A stretch of DNA of 64,000 nt from Acinetobacter sp. ANC 3813 (lineage in GTDB: Bacteria > Pseudomonadota > Gammaproteobacteria > Pseudomonadales > Moraxellaceae), in the NCBI RefSeq assembly GCF_002135435.1, contig NZ_NEGK01000007.1, positions 1 through 64,000 on the forward strand, read 5' to 3'. The notes under the pieces are model-generated. The model did no database searches and was not told where the DNA came from. It saw only the letters and a list, made by a program, of their open reading frames with translations. Made by a program: the position numbers and the translations under genes. Numbering within the stretch: the first letter of the stretch is position 1; each line of letters begins with the position of its first letter. Below are positions 18,350 to 27,591 of this stretch, piece by piece.

Positions 18350-19342
18350 TTACCATTTAGCATAATGCTGTTCCAGCAAGCCGTACTCATTCAGCAAAAT
18401 AATTTCTTGATCGCCTTGCTGAATCGTGCCGCTGACTTTGGCCTGCCATTGACTGAACTGACTACCAACCAGTCTTAAATTCAGATTTTCATAACGGCGC
18501 CAGCCTGTGCTGACCATTAAATTCAGCTGGTTGTCTAGGGAGCGGATGGTCCACTGATGTTCATTTTCCTGTAAAAACAATACATCTTCCATCGGATACA
18601 GCACGCCATTGACCCACAGGCAGTTTTCATTACCAAAGCTTTCATTCACGCCAGAGGCTAAATTGAGCCCGACACGGTTGTTGTTGGTATCCCAAAAATT
18701 GCAGGACAGCCAAAACCACGCCGTTTCCGGACGTAAAAAGCCGCACGTATCATCCAAAGACGCAAAAGTGCGCTCATTAAACTGAATAATATTGCCGCGC
18801 TTATTTTTAAAGAACCCCTCACAGCCTAAGGTGGTCAGCTTTTGCGTATAGGTCCAGCCATTAATGCCAGTCGGGCTGCACATGCTGAGCGGGTCTGTGC
18901 CGGCACAGAAAATACGCGCGCTCAACTGTAATTCACCATGCTTGCTGACCTGAATATAACGCACGCCGTTGGCATGCTGAATATCCAGCTGCATGCCTGA
19001 TTTACTAAAATGACTTTGATTATACAGCGGCTGCTCATCCAGCACGGTATTGACTGCCAGCACATTGATGGCATTCCATTCCGTCACTTCATTGTGCATA
19101 TGGTCATAGACATAAACAAAGGCATGCCCTGCCCATGCAATATCTGCAATGGCTAAACCAATAGTGTAATGCTCATGCTGAATGCAGCAGAATTTGAATT
19201 TTTTGTATTTGAGTTTTTTACGCCAGCCATTTAACTCTTTGCCAAAAGGTGTTTTATACACATAGCGGCTCAAATCAATTTTTTGCGGCAAAGCGCTGAA
19301 ACGGCCATAATTAGGCTGTCCATTCGGCTGTATTAAATCCAT
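18350..19342 (-). CDS. DUF2804 domain protein
   Basis: 330-aa protein that I place in the DUF2804 family from its overall pattern (GRFSALPQKIDLSRY, CCIQHEHYTIGLAIADI, FLRPETAWFWLSCNF). It has no signal peptide or membrane segment; the many aromatic residues and beta-type pattern suggest a lipocalin-like or jelly-roll sheet, perhaps binding a hydrophobic ligand. It faces the hydrolase gene across a shared terminator. The function is not known. Confidence 0.7.
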   Translation of the reverse strand: MDLIQPNGQPNYGRFSALPQKIDLSRYVYKTPFGKELNGWRKKLKYKKFKFCCIQHEHYTIGLAIADIAWAGHAFVYVYDHMHNEVTEWNAINVLAVNTVLDEQPLYNQSHFSKSGMQLDIQHANGVRYIQVSKHGELQLSARIFCAGTDPLSMCSPTGINGWTYTQKLTTLGCEGFFKNKRGNIIQFNERTFASLDDTCGFLRPETAWFWLSCNFWDTNNNRVGLNLASGVNESFGNENCLWVNGVLYPMEDVLFLQENEHQWTIRSLDNQLNLMVSTGWRRYENLNLRLVGSQFSQWQAKVSGTIQQGDQEIILLNEYGLLEQHYAKW

Positions 19343-19528
19343 TTATTCGTATCCGTAGAATAAATTTTCTGAAATTCCTTACACTTATTATGCCTATAAT
19401 TTTGCAGCAGAACAGTTCCATACATCTAAATTACATAAAAAATCACAAAAAACACGGCGATCTGCCTGTGAACTTCAACAATTTGGCAGGCAAGACCATA
19501 GGCAGCTATTACTGTTATAACTAAATAA

Positions 19529-20053
19529 TCAAGCGCCTATCGTCATATAGGTATTTTCCCACTGCGCTGGTGCAAAATCGCCTTTTATCAGCTGAACATA
19601 GCGCCCATGCACTTGATCAATGGCAATACAGTCATCAACATCCAGTATGCGGTCTGTATGCTGCTTCTGCCAAGCTGCATCAAAGTGCATTTTCCCCTGC
19701 TGCTTGGCATCTGCCGCGGTTAATGCTGCCACCAGTACATAGCGGTGCAGCTCGCCAAATTCCTGCGGTACATAACCGCCTAAATTAATCAGCCAAAGCT
19801 TTAGATCTGAAGCATTCGGCGCTGCATCACTAAACTGAATCTGGTAGCGCCTGCCGTCGCTTTCAATCCCGGAGAACTGAGCCCAAGCATCAATATGCAG
19901 GCCTTTCTGCTCGCCAAACCATGCATTTTTAAGCTGCGGATAAACACCTTCAAGTGTATCACCTACAGCCAGCACAACATCATGAACTTCTGTGTTTGCG
20001 CGCGCATGGCGGCCGCCAAGCATCACTACAAATAAACTAGACAAATTTTCCAC
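19529..20053 (-). CDS. DUF1543 domain protein
   Basis: 174-aa soluble protein of the DUF1543 type: the N-terminal FVVMLGGRHARANTEVHDVV pattern and the middle LWLINLGGYVPQEFGELHR are typical of the family, which appears to hold two related halves. It lies 7 nt after the CPBP protease gene on the same strand, so the two are probably co-transcribed. The function is unknown. Confidence 0.75.
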   Translation of the reverse strand: MENLSSLFVVMLGGRHARANTEVHDVVLAVGDTLEGVYPQLKNAWFGEQKGLHIDAWAQFSGIESDGRRYQIQFSDAAPNASDLKLWLINLGGYVPQEFGELHRYVLVAALTAADAKQQGKMHFDAAWQKQHTDRILDVDDCIAIDQVHGRYVQLIKGDFAPAQWENTYMTIGA

Positions 20054-20060
20054 CTAAACT

Positions 20061-20786
20061 TCAGTTGCCGATATAGGGTTGCAGTATTTTCAACAAAATT
20101 ACTCCGCCTAATGATAGTACAGCATTGTTTACAAAGTGAATCAGCAGCACATGCCAAATGTTGCGTGTCCATAGATAAACCACGTTTAGGAACAGGCCTG
20201 CCGCCATAAAACTCACTGTCGCAACAAGATTGCCCTCAAAATTATGATAATGAATCAAGCCAAATAAGATCGAGTTCAGCAGCACCAGTACAATACGCCA
20301 AAGCCAAGGCGGCACAAAAAGTTTTTGCAGCAAGGTATAGCGGAAAATAATATCTTCCAATAATGCTGTAAATAATGGCCCTAGACTGATAATGAGCAGG
20401 CTGATAAATGCAATGCTGTTTGGATCGATGGATGATTCCGTTTCACTGCTAGCCCCAGCAGGTAAAATACTGCGTGTTAATGAAATGACTGCTTGCAGCA
20501 AAACAGCACCAGCAATAACTAAAAAACTCGAGCGCCAAAAAGCTTGTTTATATTTTTGCCAATGCTCGAACAGCATGGTTTTATACAGCCAGCACACCGC
20601 AAGAAATAGCACGCCGCGAAATACAGCATCCCCTATACCCGCATTGACCGATAAGCCAAACACTCTTTCCAGCAGCCAGCTATTCAGAAAAATCAGCGGT
20701 AAAATGCACAGCGCAAAGGTATCGCGCCATTGCCACGAAATATGCTGAGGAAATGATTCAGCACGAACCAATTGAGTAAAAGTCAT
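20061..20786 (-). CDS. CPBP-family intramembrane metalloprotease
   Basis: 241-aa polytopic membrane protein of the CAAX protease / bacteriocin-processing family with about 7-8 hydrophobic segments. The family motifs are present: EDIIFRY (EExxxR-type, second Glu replaced by Asp), FGLIHYHN and a final HVLLIHFVNN. It is likely an inner-membrane glutamic-type endopeptidase; the substrate is unknown. It heads a two-gene unit with the DUF1543 gene. Confidence 0.82.
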   Translation of the reverse strand: MTFTQLVRAESFPQHISWQWRDTFALCILPLIFLNSWLLERVFGLSVNAGIGDAVFRGVLFLAVCWLYKTMLFEHWQKYKQAFWRSSFLVIAGAVLLQAVISLTRSILPAGASSETESSIDPNSIAFISLLIISLGPLFTALLEDIIFRYTLLQKLFVPPWLWRIVLVLLNSILFGLIHYHNFEGNLVATVSFMAAGLFLNVVYLWTRNIWHVLLIHFVNNAVLSLGGVILLKILQPYIGN

Positions 20787-20897
20787 TGTTATGAAGTCTT
20801 TCTAAAGCAGTAAAATTTCACCATTATTGTGACTTATTTCACATTTTTATTCTGCTTCATTTTTGTAGGCTATTTTCAAACTTACATTCAGCGCCAT

Positions 20898-20934
20898 AAA
20901 AAATCGCGCGGAATTGCTTCTGCGCGATTTTTTA
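20898..20934 (-). terminator. rho-independent terminator after trpB
   Basis: Stem AAAATCGCGC / GCGCGATTTT with a T run on the minus strand, about 50 nt past the trpB stop. Confidence 0.8.
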
Positions 20935-20936
20935 TT

Positions 20937-20972
20937 CACCCTCTCCAAACCTCTCCCAAAGGGAGAGGCTGA
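20937..20972. repeat. short palindromic intergenic repeat (CCTCTCCC-AAA-GGGAGAGG)
   Basis: Hairpin CCTCTCCC / GGGAGAGG with a short loop directly after the trpB stop, preceded by ACCCTCTCC. It is related to the larger copy at 47660-47729 and resembles the widespread CCTCTCC-type palindromic repeats of gammaproteobacteria. Confidence 0.6.
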
Positions 20973-20981
20973 AAAGCGAAA

Positions 20982-22208
20982 TTACATCTCAACCATTTCC
21001 ACACCATCAATGCGGGCAACGGTCATTAAGTCTTTATCGCCACGGCCAGAAACCGTCGCAATAATGATTTGGTCTTTATCCATGGTCGGTGCAAGTTTAG
21101 TCACATATGCCATTGCATGTGAGCTTTCCAGCGCAGGAATAATACCTTCAATTTGCGTTAAATCACGGAAACCTTGCAATGCTTCTTGGTCATTGATTGG
21201 CACGTAGTTTACGCGGTGCATGTCTTTTAAGAAGCTATGTTCAGGGCCTACACCAGGATAATCCAGACCTGCAGAAATCGAATGCGTTTCAATGATCTGA
21301 CCTTGCTCATCCGACATCAAATAAGTTCGGTTGCCATGAAGTACACCGACATGACCTGCATTCAATGGTGCAGAGTGTTTGCCTGTTTCAATGCCGTAGC
21401 CAGCCGCTTCAACACCATACATTTTCACATCTTCATCGTTCAGGAATGGATAGAACAAGCCCATCGCATTTGAACCGCCGCCCACACATGCAACAAGCGC
21501 ATCAGGTAAACGGCCTGCCTGTTCTTGAATCTGTTTACGTGCTTCACGGCCAATGATCGATTGGAAATCACGAACCAATTGCGGATATGGGTGCGGGCCA
21601 GCCACGGTTCCAATCACGTAATATGTAGAGTCAACGTTTGTTACCCAGTCACGCATCGCTTCGTTCATGGCATCTTTCAATGTTTTTGAACCGCTTTCTA
21701 CGGGTACAACAGTCGCGCCAAGCAGACGCATGCGGTACACATTCATCGCTTGACGTTTAACGTCTTCAGCGCCCATGAACACCACACATTCAAGGCCTAA
21801 ACGCGCAGCAATAGTTGCAGTCGCCACACCATGCTGGCCTGCGCCTGTTTCTGCAATAATGCGTTTTTTGCCTGACAGTTTCGCTAACAGCGCCTGACCA
21901 ATAGTGTTGTTTACTTTATGCGAGCCTGTATGGTTCAGGTCTTCACGTTTTAAGTAAATTTGCGCACCGCCAAGTTCTTTTGACCATCGTTCAGCATAAT
22001 ATAAAGGACTAGGACGACCTACGTAGTAGGCTAAATCACGGTCGAATTCTGCCAGAAACTGCTTATCATCCTTCATACGGAAATAAAGCTTTTCTAAGTC
22101 TTCTAATGCTGCCATTAGAGTTTCTGACACAAAACGTCCGCCATGGATACCGAAATGCCCGCGTTCATCCGGGAATTGGGTATAGTCAATCTTATTTTGC
22201 TGATCCAC
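20982..22208 (-). CDS. trpB: tryptophan synthase beta chain
   Basis: Joins indole and serine to tryptophan with pyridoxal phosphate. The 408-aa protein has the PLP lysine in [13 protein letters not shown] and the phosphate-binding loop GGGSNAMG. I choose the GTG at 22208: it follows AAGGAG at 7 nt and gives the usual TrpB start ([19 protein letters not shown]); a TTG 27 nt earlier lacks such a site. The start lies inside the end of trpF (17-nt overlap), so the pair is co-translated. A terminator and a palindromic repeat follow. Confidence 0.97.
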   Translation of the reverse strand: MDQQNKIDYTQFPDERGHFGIHGGRFVSETLMAALEDLEKLYFRMKDDKQFLAEFDRDLAYYVGRPSPLYYAERWSKELGGAQIYLKREDLNHTGSHKVNNTIGQALLAKLSGKKRIIAETGAGQHGVATATIAARLGLECVVFMGAEDVKRQAMNVYRMRLLGATVVPVESGSKTLKDAMNEAMRDWVTNVDSTYYVIGTVAGPHPYPQLVRDFQSIIGREARKQIQEQAGRLPDALVACVGGGSNAMGLFYPFLNDEDVKMYGVEAAGYGIETGKHSAPLNAGHVGVLHGNRTYLMSDEQGQIIETHSISAGLDYPGVGPEHSFLKDMHRVNYVPINDQEALQGFRDLTQIEGIIPALESSHAMAYVTKLAPTMDKDQIIIATVSGRGDKDLMTVARIDGVEMVEM

Positions 22209-22833
22209 GTTGGACTCCTTGCATAAACTGTTCAATGAGTTTTTGATCTTTGATACCTTTAGCGGACTCTACGCCTCCGCTGACATCAACTGCATAAGCA
22301 TTGGTCGTCTTTATAGCGTCTTCAATATTGTCAGGCTTTAAACCGCCTGCCAAGATTAATGGAATATCGAGTTTGGGGAATTGAGCCCAGTCAAAGCTAT
22401 GCCCTGTACCGCCTTTAAGCTCAGGATGCCATGCATCCAAAAGCACTGCGCTTGCCCCTGCTTGCTGATACTGCTGTATTTCAGCAATCACATCCATATC
22501 AGGTTTCATTTGAATGGCTTTATACCAGCGGTGGCCAACCCCCTGCGAAATCTGCTTGCATAGTTCCGGGCTTTCATCACCATGAAACTGCAAAATATCG
22601 ACAGGCGCTTGTTTTAAAATGTCTGCAATTTCATCCTGCGATGCATTCACAAATAAACCCACAGTTTGCACATAGGCAGGGACATGCTGAACCAATTCAG
22701 CGGCCTGCACTGCCGTTACACTGCGCGGACTGGGCGCAAAGAAGACAAATCCTATGGCATCTGCGCCAGCTTGGACTACAGACTGTATATCTTGAATACG
22801 TGTGATACCGCAAATTTTGGCACGGGTTCGCAT
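22192..22833 (-). CDS. trpF: phosphoribosylanthranilate isomerase
   Basis: Third step of tryptophan synthesis from chorismate, on a TIM barrel. The 213-aa protein carries the catalytic Cys in KICGITR and the Asp/phosphate loop region ending in [16 protein letters not shown]. It is the first gene of trpFB, divergent from the cobalamin riboswitch and btuB-like gene. No leader peptide with Trp codons was evident upstream. Confidence 0.96.
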   Translation of the reverse strand: MRTRAKICGITRIQDIQSVVQAGADAIGFVFFAPSPRSVTAVQAAELVQHVPAYVQTVGLFVNASQDEIADILKQAPVDILQFHGDESPELCKQISQGVGHRWYKAIQMKPDMDVIAEIQQYQQAGASAVLLDAWHPELKGGTGHSFDWAQFPKLDIPLILAGGLKPDNIEDAIKTTNAYAVDVSGGVESAKGIKDQKLIEQFMQGVQRGSAK

Positions 22834-22984
22834 ATTATTGTGGCTCTAACTCCGCCCTATTCATAGCCAGTCTATAAATATGAGGGCGAGTCATTGTAAT
22901 GCAATTTTTAGACCTTGCGTAAAGTTCATCCTGAATATTTATTTACATCCGTTGTTTAAGTCTCATACAAACTTTATACTGCGC

Positions 22985-23192
22985 TCAACTTGCTGCAAGT
23001 TGAGCTTAGGCTTAGGGAAGCTGGTGAGAATCCAGCACTGCCCCCGCAACGGTAAAATGAACCGCATATCTTTATAAATATCTTCAATACATGAAGGGAT
23101 TTACACCACTGCATTTTTGCGGGAAGGTGGATATGCCAATATTGTTTTAAGCAATATTTATATTTAAGTCCGGATACCTGCTTGCTGCGTTC
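22985..23192 (+). promoter_or_regulatory. cobalamin riboswitch upstream of the btuB-like gene
   Basis: The stretch contains the conserved cobalamin aptamer core: GGAAGCTGGTGAGAATCCAG at 23015-23034, then ACTGCCCCCGCAACGG, and a 3' element GTCCGGATACCTGC at about 23168-23181. The layout and the TonB-receptor gene just downstream fit repression of the receptor when B12 is plentiful. Boundaries are approximate. Confidence 0.93.
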
Positions 23193-23235
23193 TTCAACTC
23201 AATCATTCACGTGGGGTGAATGTATGGAGCCAAGT

Positions 23236-25080
23236 ATGTCTACTTTTTTTCAGCCTACAGCATTAGTGGGCGCAATCGCTATTGCGATGGGTTTTTCAGC
23301 AAATGTTTTGGCTGCCGATGCTGTAAAAAATTCAGCCACTGCAACCATGGAAACCATCGTTGTTACCGCTTCACGCAGTGAAGAAAAAATTAAAGATGTT
23401 CCTGCACGAATTTCTGTCATTGATCAAAAAACCATTGAACAGTCTCCTGTTGCTGATTTTCCATCATTGCTTAGTAAAGAAGCAGGCCTAGCCGTTAAAC
23501 AAGTTGGCGGATACGGTCAGACGGCTTCGGTATTCTTACGTGGAACGAATGCCTCTCATACCCTGTTTCTACATGACGGTATGCGTTCAAATATTGCGAC
23601 TGTAGCTAGTACCAATATTCCTTTATTTGATTTGTCGGATATCAAACAAATTGAAATTCTAAAAGGTCCTGCATCCGTTCAATACGGCACAGATGCTATT
23701 GGTGGTGTTATTCAACTGATTTCAAAAACACCTGAAAAAAGCGGGATTTTCACAACGATCGAAGCGGGTGAGAAAAACACATATAAATCAATTTTAGGCG
23801 TAGATCTTGCCAAAGACGGATACTATGCACAGCTTCGTGGGCAACGCTTTGAAACCGACGGCGACCAAATTATTACAAACAATCCAGACAAAGCTGGTTT
23901 TGATCAAAAAGGCTATGCGGCCAAAGTTGGCGTAGAAAAGGACCAATATGCTTTTTCTGGAGAAATTAAAGAAAATAAAGGCCATGGAGATTATTTCAGT
24001 TATGGCGCACCGCAAGCTTATGATTTTATCAACCGTATTTATAATATACGCGGCCGCTTAAATCTCAGTGACAATCTCATTTGGAATACTCGCCTGTCTC
24101 AATTTGAAGATCAATACAATGTTGTTAAAGCCTCATATCCATCTATTGTAAATACTGAACAGCAAGAGATTGATTCAAATTTAAAATGGGGCTTTACTCC
24201 CCATCAAAATGTAATGTTTGGCGTACAGTTCAACAAAACTGAAGCTGAAAAAATTGCGGCTTATGCAGGTGATGAAGGCTTCGATTCCAACAATGAAACC
24301 ATCGGCTATTATCTGCAGCATCAATTTAAAAATGAATTGTTTTCAACACAAGCTGGTATTCGCGTAGAAGATAATCAGCAATTTGGTACACATACCGTTG
24401 GACAAGTTGCAGCACGCTATTTTGCGACACCTAAAACCAGCATATTTTCAAATATTGGAACAGCATTTAGAGCACCTGTCGTTGGGCAAATTATTACTGA
24501 ACCATCATGGTGGGGCGGAAACCCAGACCTGAAACCGGAAGAAAGCCTGTCATACGAAATTGGCTTTGATCATGCATTGAGTGACAGTATTCAGGTTTAT
24601 GGTTCTGTCTATCAAACTAAAATAGATAACTTGATGGTATCTGATGCATCTACAGGCTGGAAATACTACAACTTAGACAAGGCAACGTTTACAGGTTCAG
24701 AACTTGGATTCAAATGGAAACAAGACAACCTATATGCCAATGCTGAATATGCCTACATACAGCCTAAAAATGACGAAACAGATCAAGACGCCCCAAATCG
24801 CCCGCGTCAAAATTTCAATTTGAGCCTCGGCTGGGATAATGGCATTTATGGCGCATCAACTTCACTTGTAGCCAAAGGCCGTTCTAAAGATGCACGAGAT
24901 ATTCCTGGTTATGCCGCAATTGATATGAATGCTTTTTGGCAAATCAATCCGCACGTTAAATCATTTGTAAATATCCGCAATGTCGGTGATACCCAATATA
25001 AAACAGCTGTAAATGATGCCGTTTCGGACTATATTGCCAGCCGCCGTCTATCTACCATTGGCTTCACTTTCAGTTATTAA
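23236..25080 (+). CDS. btuB: TonB-dependent vitamin B12 receptor
   Basis: Outer-membrane receptor for cobalamin, energised by TonB. The product is 614 aa from the ATG at 23236, which follows GGAG at 6 nt; an ATG at 23224 is also possible. A signal peptide ends near VLA-AD, then a TonB box (METIVVTAS), a plug domain with the family GTDAIGGVIQLISK segment, and a 22-strand barrel ending in Phe-Ser-Tyr. The BtuB assignment rests on the cobalamin riboswitch in front plus the PduO gene behind. A terminator follows at 25126. Confidence 0.9.
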   Translation: MSTFFQPTALVGAIAIAMGFSANVLAADAVKNSATATMETIVVTASRSEEKIKDVPARISVIDQKTIEQSPVADFPSLLSKEAGLAVKQVGGYGQTASVFLRGTNASHTLFLHDGMRSNIATVASTNIPLFDLSDIKQIEILKGPASVQYGTDAIGGVIQLISKTPEKSGIFTTIEAGEKNTYKSILGVDLAKDGYYAQLRGQRFETDGDQIITNNPDKAGFDQKGYAAKVGVEKDQYAFSGEIKENKGHGDYFSYGAPQAYDFINRIYNIRGRLNLSDNLIWNTRLSQFEDQYNVVKASYPSIVNTEQQEIDSNLKWGFTPHQNVMFGVQFNKTEAEKIAAYAGDEGFDSNNETIGYYLQHQFKNELFSTQAGIRVEDNQQFGTHTVGQVAARYFATPKTSIFSNIGTAFRAPVVGQIITEPSWWGGNPDLKPEESLSYEIGFDHALSDSIQVYGSVYQTKIDNLMVSDASTGWKYYNLDKATFTGSELGFKWKQDNLYANAEYAYIQPKNDETDQDAPNRPRQNFNLSLGWDNGIYGASTSLVAKGRSKDARDIPGYAAIDMNAFWQINPHVKSFVNIRNVGDTQYKTAVNDAVSDYIASRRLSTIGFTFSY

Positions 25081-25125
25081 TCTATTGAAATATCAGTTGA
25101 TGTAGCTGTTGCATGGATTACTTTG

Positions 25126-25161
25126 AGGATAATGTCATAACTATGGCATTATCCTTTTTTA
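25126..25161 (+). terminator. rho-independent terminator after btuB
   Basis: Stem AGGATAATG / CATTATCCT with a 12-nt loop and a run of six T, 46 nt past the btuB stop. Confidence 0.8.
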
Positions 25162-25199
25162 TGACAGAACCTAAATTTTCATCATTTTAAGGACAAGAC

Positions 25200-25778
25200 A
25201 TGGGCCACCGTTTAAGTAAAATTTACACCCGTACAGGCGATTCAGGTACAACTGGTTTGGGCGATGGTTCTCGCGTCGCTAAAGATGACCTGCGCATTGA
25301 AGCCTTAGGTGATGTCGACGAACTCAACTCAAGTATTGGCATTCTACGTTCGCACATTGCGCTCAGCAGCATTGAAGATAAAGCCGTTTGGGATAAATCG
25401 CTCAGCCTGATTCAGCATTGGTTATTTGATTTGGGCGGTGAAGTCTGCATTCCAAACTTCAATTTGGTACAGCCTGTATCGATAGAATTTTTGGAAAATG
25501 ACATTGACCGCATGAATGAAGCACTGCCAATGCTGAAAGACTTCATTTTGCCATCGGGAACTTTAGCTTGCAGCTTTACCCACCAAGCCCGTGCGGTGTG
25601 CCGCCGTGCAGAGCGCCGTTTAATGGCTGTACATAACCGCGACCAAAACATTCAAGCGCCGTCATTGCAGCTTTTAAACCGTCTGTCTGACTGGCTATTT
25701 GTTGCGTCACGCACCTTACAGCGCGCTGAAGGCGGCTCTGAAGTGCTGTGGCAAAAGAATATTAACGAAACAATCTAA
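25200..25778 (+). CDS. PduO-type cob(I)alamin adenosyltransferase
   Basis: Transfers the adenosyl group of ATP to cob(I)alamin, making coenzyme B12. The 192-aa protein has the PduO ATP-binding start (YTRTGDSGTTGLGDG), the DVDELNSSIG segment and the RAVCRRAERR motif. It lies 119 nt after btuB, past a terminator, with an AAGGAC ribosome site. Its place beside a riboswitch-controlled B12 receptor suits a scavenging role: no B12 synthesis genes are seen here. Confidence 0.93.
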   Translation: MGHRLSKIYTRTGDSGTTGLGDGSRVAKDDLRIEALGDVDELNSSIGILRSHIALSSIEDKAVWDKSLSLIQHWLFDLGGEVCIPNFNLVQPVSIEFLENDIDRMNEALPMLKDFILPSGTLACSFTHQARAVCRRAERRLMAVHNRDQNIQAPSLQLLNRLSDWLFVASRTLQRAEGGSEVLWQKNINETI

Positions 25779-25835
25779 GCTTTAATCATTCTAAACCGTT
25801 TGATTTGCCTTAAAAATGCGTCTTAGACAATGTCT

Positions 25836-25897
25836 GATTTGTGAAGCTGATCCGTTACTTTTCATCTCTGAAAAGTAACGGATCAGCTTCACAAATC
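25836..25897. repeat. perfect 29-bp inverted repeat with 4-nt loop
   Basis: Left arm 25836-25864 begins GATTTGTGAAGCTGATCC and right arm 25869-25897 is its exact reverse complement, with loop TCTC. No T run follows, so it is not a standard terminator. A smaller palindrome AGACA-A-TGTCT (25825-25835) touches its left edge. It lies in the 307-nt gap between the PduO gene and the GDPD gene, which otherwise shows nothing but the promoter region of the latter. Confidence 0.95.
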
Positions 25898-26085
25898 AAT
25901 TTAACTTTTCACTGAATTTCAGTGCTGTAAAGGCATCATCCAAATCCCCTGCGAAAATATGTTTTGATACAAGGTTATTCCCCGAATAAAGACAAATACC
26001 GCTTTGACTAATCCAATATCAACGTGACAACTTTTGACACTCATTGCTTTAGCGCTAAAATCATATACAACGACATAACAGAAAA

Positions 26086-26805
26086 ATGATCATGCAAATC
26101 ATCGGACATCGCGGCGCACGCGGAGAAGCCCCAGAAAACACCCTCGGGGGCTTCCAATACATCCATGACTTAGGCATACGTGCTGTCGAGTTTGATGTCC
26201 GACAACTGAAAGACAGCGAACTGATCATCATGCATGATGATAACTTCCTTCGCACCACGGGCACAGATCAACCGCTGTACGAGCTAGACAGCACCCAGCT
26301 CGCCCCATATAACCAAGCGCATATTTGGATGGATTGGGACAAGCAAATCACACCGACTTTGCATCAAAGCCTGAACATCATGCAGGGCTTCACCCATTTA
26401 GAAGTGGAAGTCAAAGCCGTTGAAACTGCTGAACAAGCCAATGCATTAGTTACCGAACTGCAAAAGCAGCTGCAAGGCTTTGAGCAAACAGCTGTCATCA
26501 CCAGTTTTGATCTCAAAATTCATCAGGCGCTGCAGCAGCAGAATTCGCACTTTAAACGCGCTTTACTCGTTGAAGACGATATAGGCAGCTTGGCCATTGA
26601 ACAAGCGCTAGCTTTAGGCTGCTGTCAAATTGGCTGGATGAATCAATTGGCGACAGATGAGATTCTGCTTGCCACTCAAAAAGCAGGTTTAAAAATCAGC
26701 GTATGGACGGTGAATGATATTGACCGCGCCAAGCAGCTGCGGGACTTAGGCATTGATGGCCTGATTACTGATTTCCCAAAACTCATGTTGGCGCATCTGC
26801 GCTGA
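26086..26805 (+). CDS. glycerophosphodiester phosphodiesterase
   Basis: Hydrolyses glycerophosphodiesters to glycerol-3-phosphate and an alcohol. The 239-aa TIM barrel shows the catalytic segment HRGARGEAPENT, the metal ligands in EFDVRQLKD and the histidine of IIMHDD, plus EVEVK and the late SVWTVND. There is no signal peptide, so it is likely cytoplasmic (UgpQ-like). The start may be at 26086 or two codons later. It shares a terminator with the convergent META gene. Confidence 0.92.
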   Translation: MIMQIIGHRGARGEAPENTLGGFQYIHDLGIRAVEFDVRQLKDSELIIMHDDNFLRTTGTDQPLYELDSTQLAPYNQAHIWMDWDKQITPTLHQSLNIMQGFTHLEVEVKAVETAEQANALVTELQKQLQGFEQTAVITSFDLKIHQALQQQNSHFKRALLVEDDIGSLAIEQALALGCCQIGWMNQLATDEILLATQKAGLKISVWTVNDIDRAKQLRDLGIDGLITDFPKLMLAHLR

Positions 26806-26825
26806 ACTATGCAAAACCCTAAATG

Positions 26826-26856
26826 AAAAATCCCTCATTCAAATCAGGGATTTTTC
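26826..26856. terminator. bidirectional terminator, GDPD / META genes
   Basis: Stem AAAAATCCCT / AGGGATTTTT between convergent genes; T runs on both strands. Confidence 0.85.
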
Positions 26857-26877
26857 ATAAAAAATATTTAAATCCGC

Positions 26878-27405
26878 TTATTTCCTTTTGGCCTGCATGA
26901 GCACCTGACCGCTTCTGCTCAGCAGTATTAATTGATTGCCCTGCAGCTGAAAACGCTCAACCTGTCCCAGCACATCCATCAAGACGGCTTCCTGCGCCAA
27001 GGCCTGATCGCAGCTGTCGTAGCCAGCGCGCGCCTGAATCTGCACACTGCGCTGCGGCACATTCATTTCATAGCTCCCTGAGAGCGCATTGCAGCCCGTA
27101 TTGCCTTGCATCTGCCGAGTTTGGGTATTGAACAGCAAAAAAGGTTGACTATGAAAATATCGGGCTTTGACTCCCTGAATTTGTGTCAGCTCCCAGCGCA
27201 CATCCTGAATGCCATCCATACTGCGTAAGATTTGCAGCGGACGCTCTGCAGATTGTGCAAGGTCTTTTGTGACTGCTGCCGTTTTTTGCGCCGAGTTTTG
27301 ACAAGCACTCAGCAAAATAGCACTTAAAAAGATGATCGCAAATCCACTTTTTTTAGTATATTTTTTCTTCTTTTGCCTGCAGTATCGAACAACTGTTATA
27401 AACAT
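26878..27405 (-). CDS. META-domain (HslJ-like) lipoprotein
   Basis: 175-aa protein with a basic N terminus, hydrophobic segment and lipobox LLSAC (Cys at about residue 35), so a periplasmic lipoprotein is likely. The META domain signature QGNTGCNALSGSYE lies in the C-terminal half. META/HslJ proteins are linked to heat and antibiotic tolerance in other species, but no mechanism is settled. The long basic start before the signal (RQKKKKYTKK) is unusual; no alternative start codon lies between it and the hydrophobic part. Confidence 0.78.
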   Translation of the reverse strand: MFITVVRYCRQKKKKYTKKSGFAIIFLSAILLSACQNSAQKTAAVTKDLAQSAERPLQILRSMDGIQDVRWELTQIQGVKARYFHSQPFLLFNTQTRQMQGNTGCNALSGSYEMNVPQRSVQIQARAGYDSCDQALAQEAVLMDVLGQVERFQLQGNQLILLSRSGQVLMQAKRK

Positions 27406-27591
27406 GTTTTAACCTTCGATAAAATCCATAAATGGTCAGTTTTATTCTGTTACCGTTTAGTACAATACAACTGTACAATAACTGCTGTGAACAGCAATTA
27501 GTGCATGCTATTATGCTGTGGCCTTAATCCATATAAGTCATATGGGTTATTTTAATTTTGCCTCCCAAAGCTTCTAGGAGTACTGCTGGAG

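Noticed and set aside
22834..22984. Trp attenuator before trpF
   Set aside because: No short ORF with tandem Trp codons or competing hairpins was seen on the minus strand.
25836..25897. Ordinary rho-independent terminator for pduO
   Set aside because: No T run follows either arm, and the 29-bp perfect stem is far beyond the usual terminator size.
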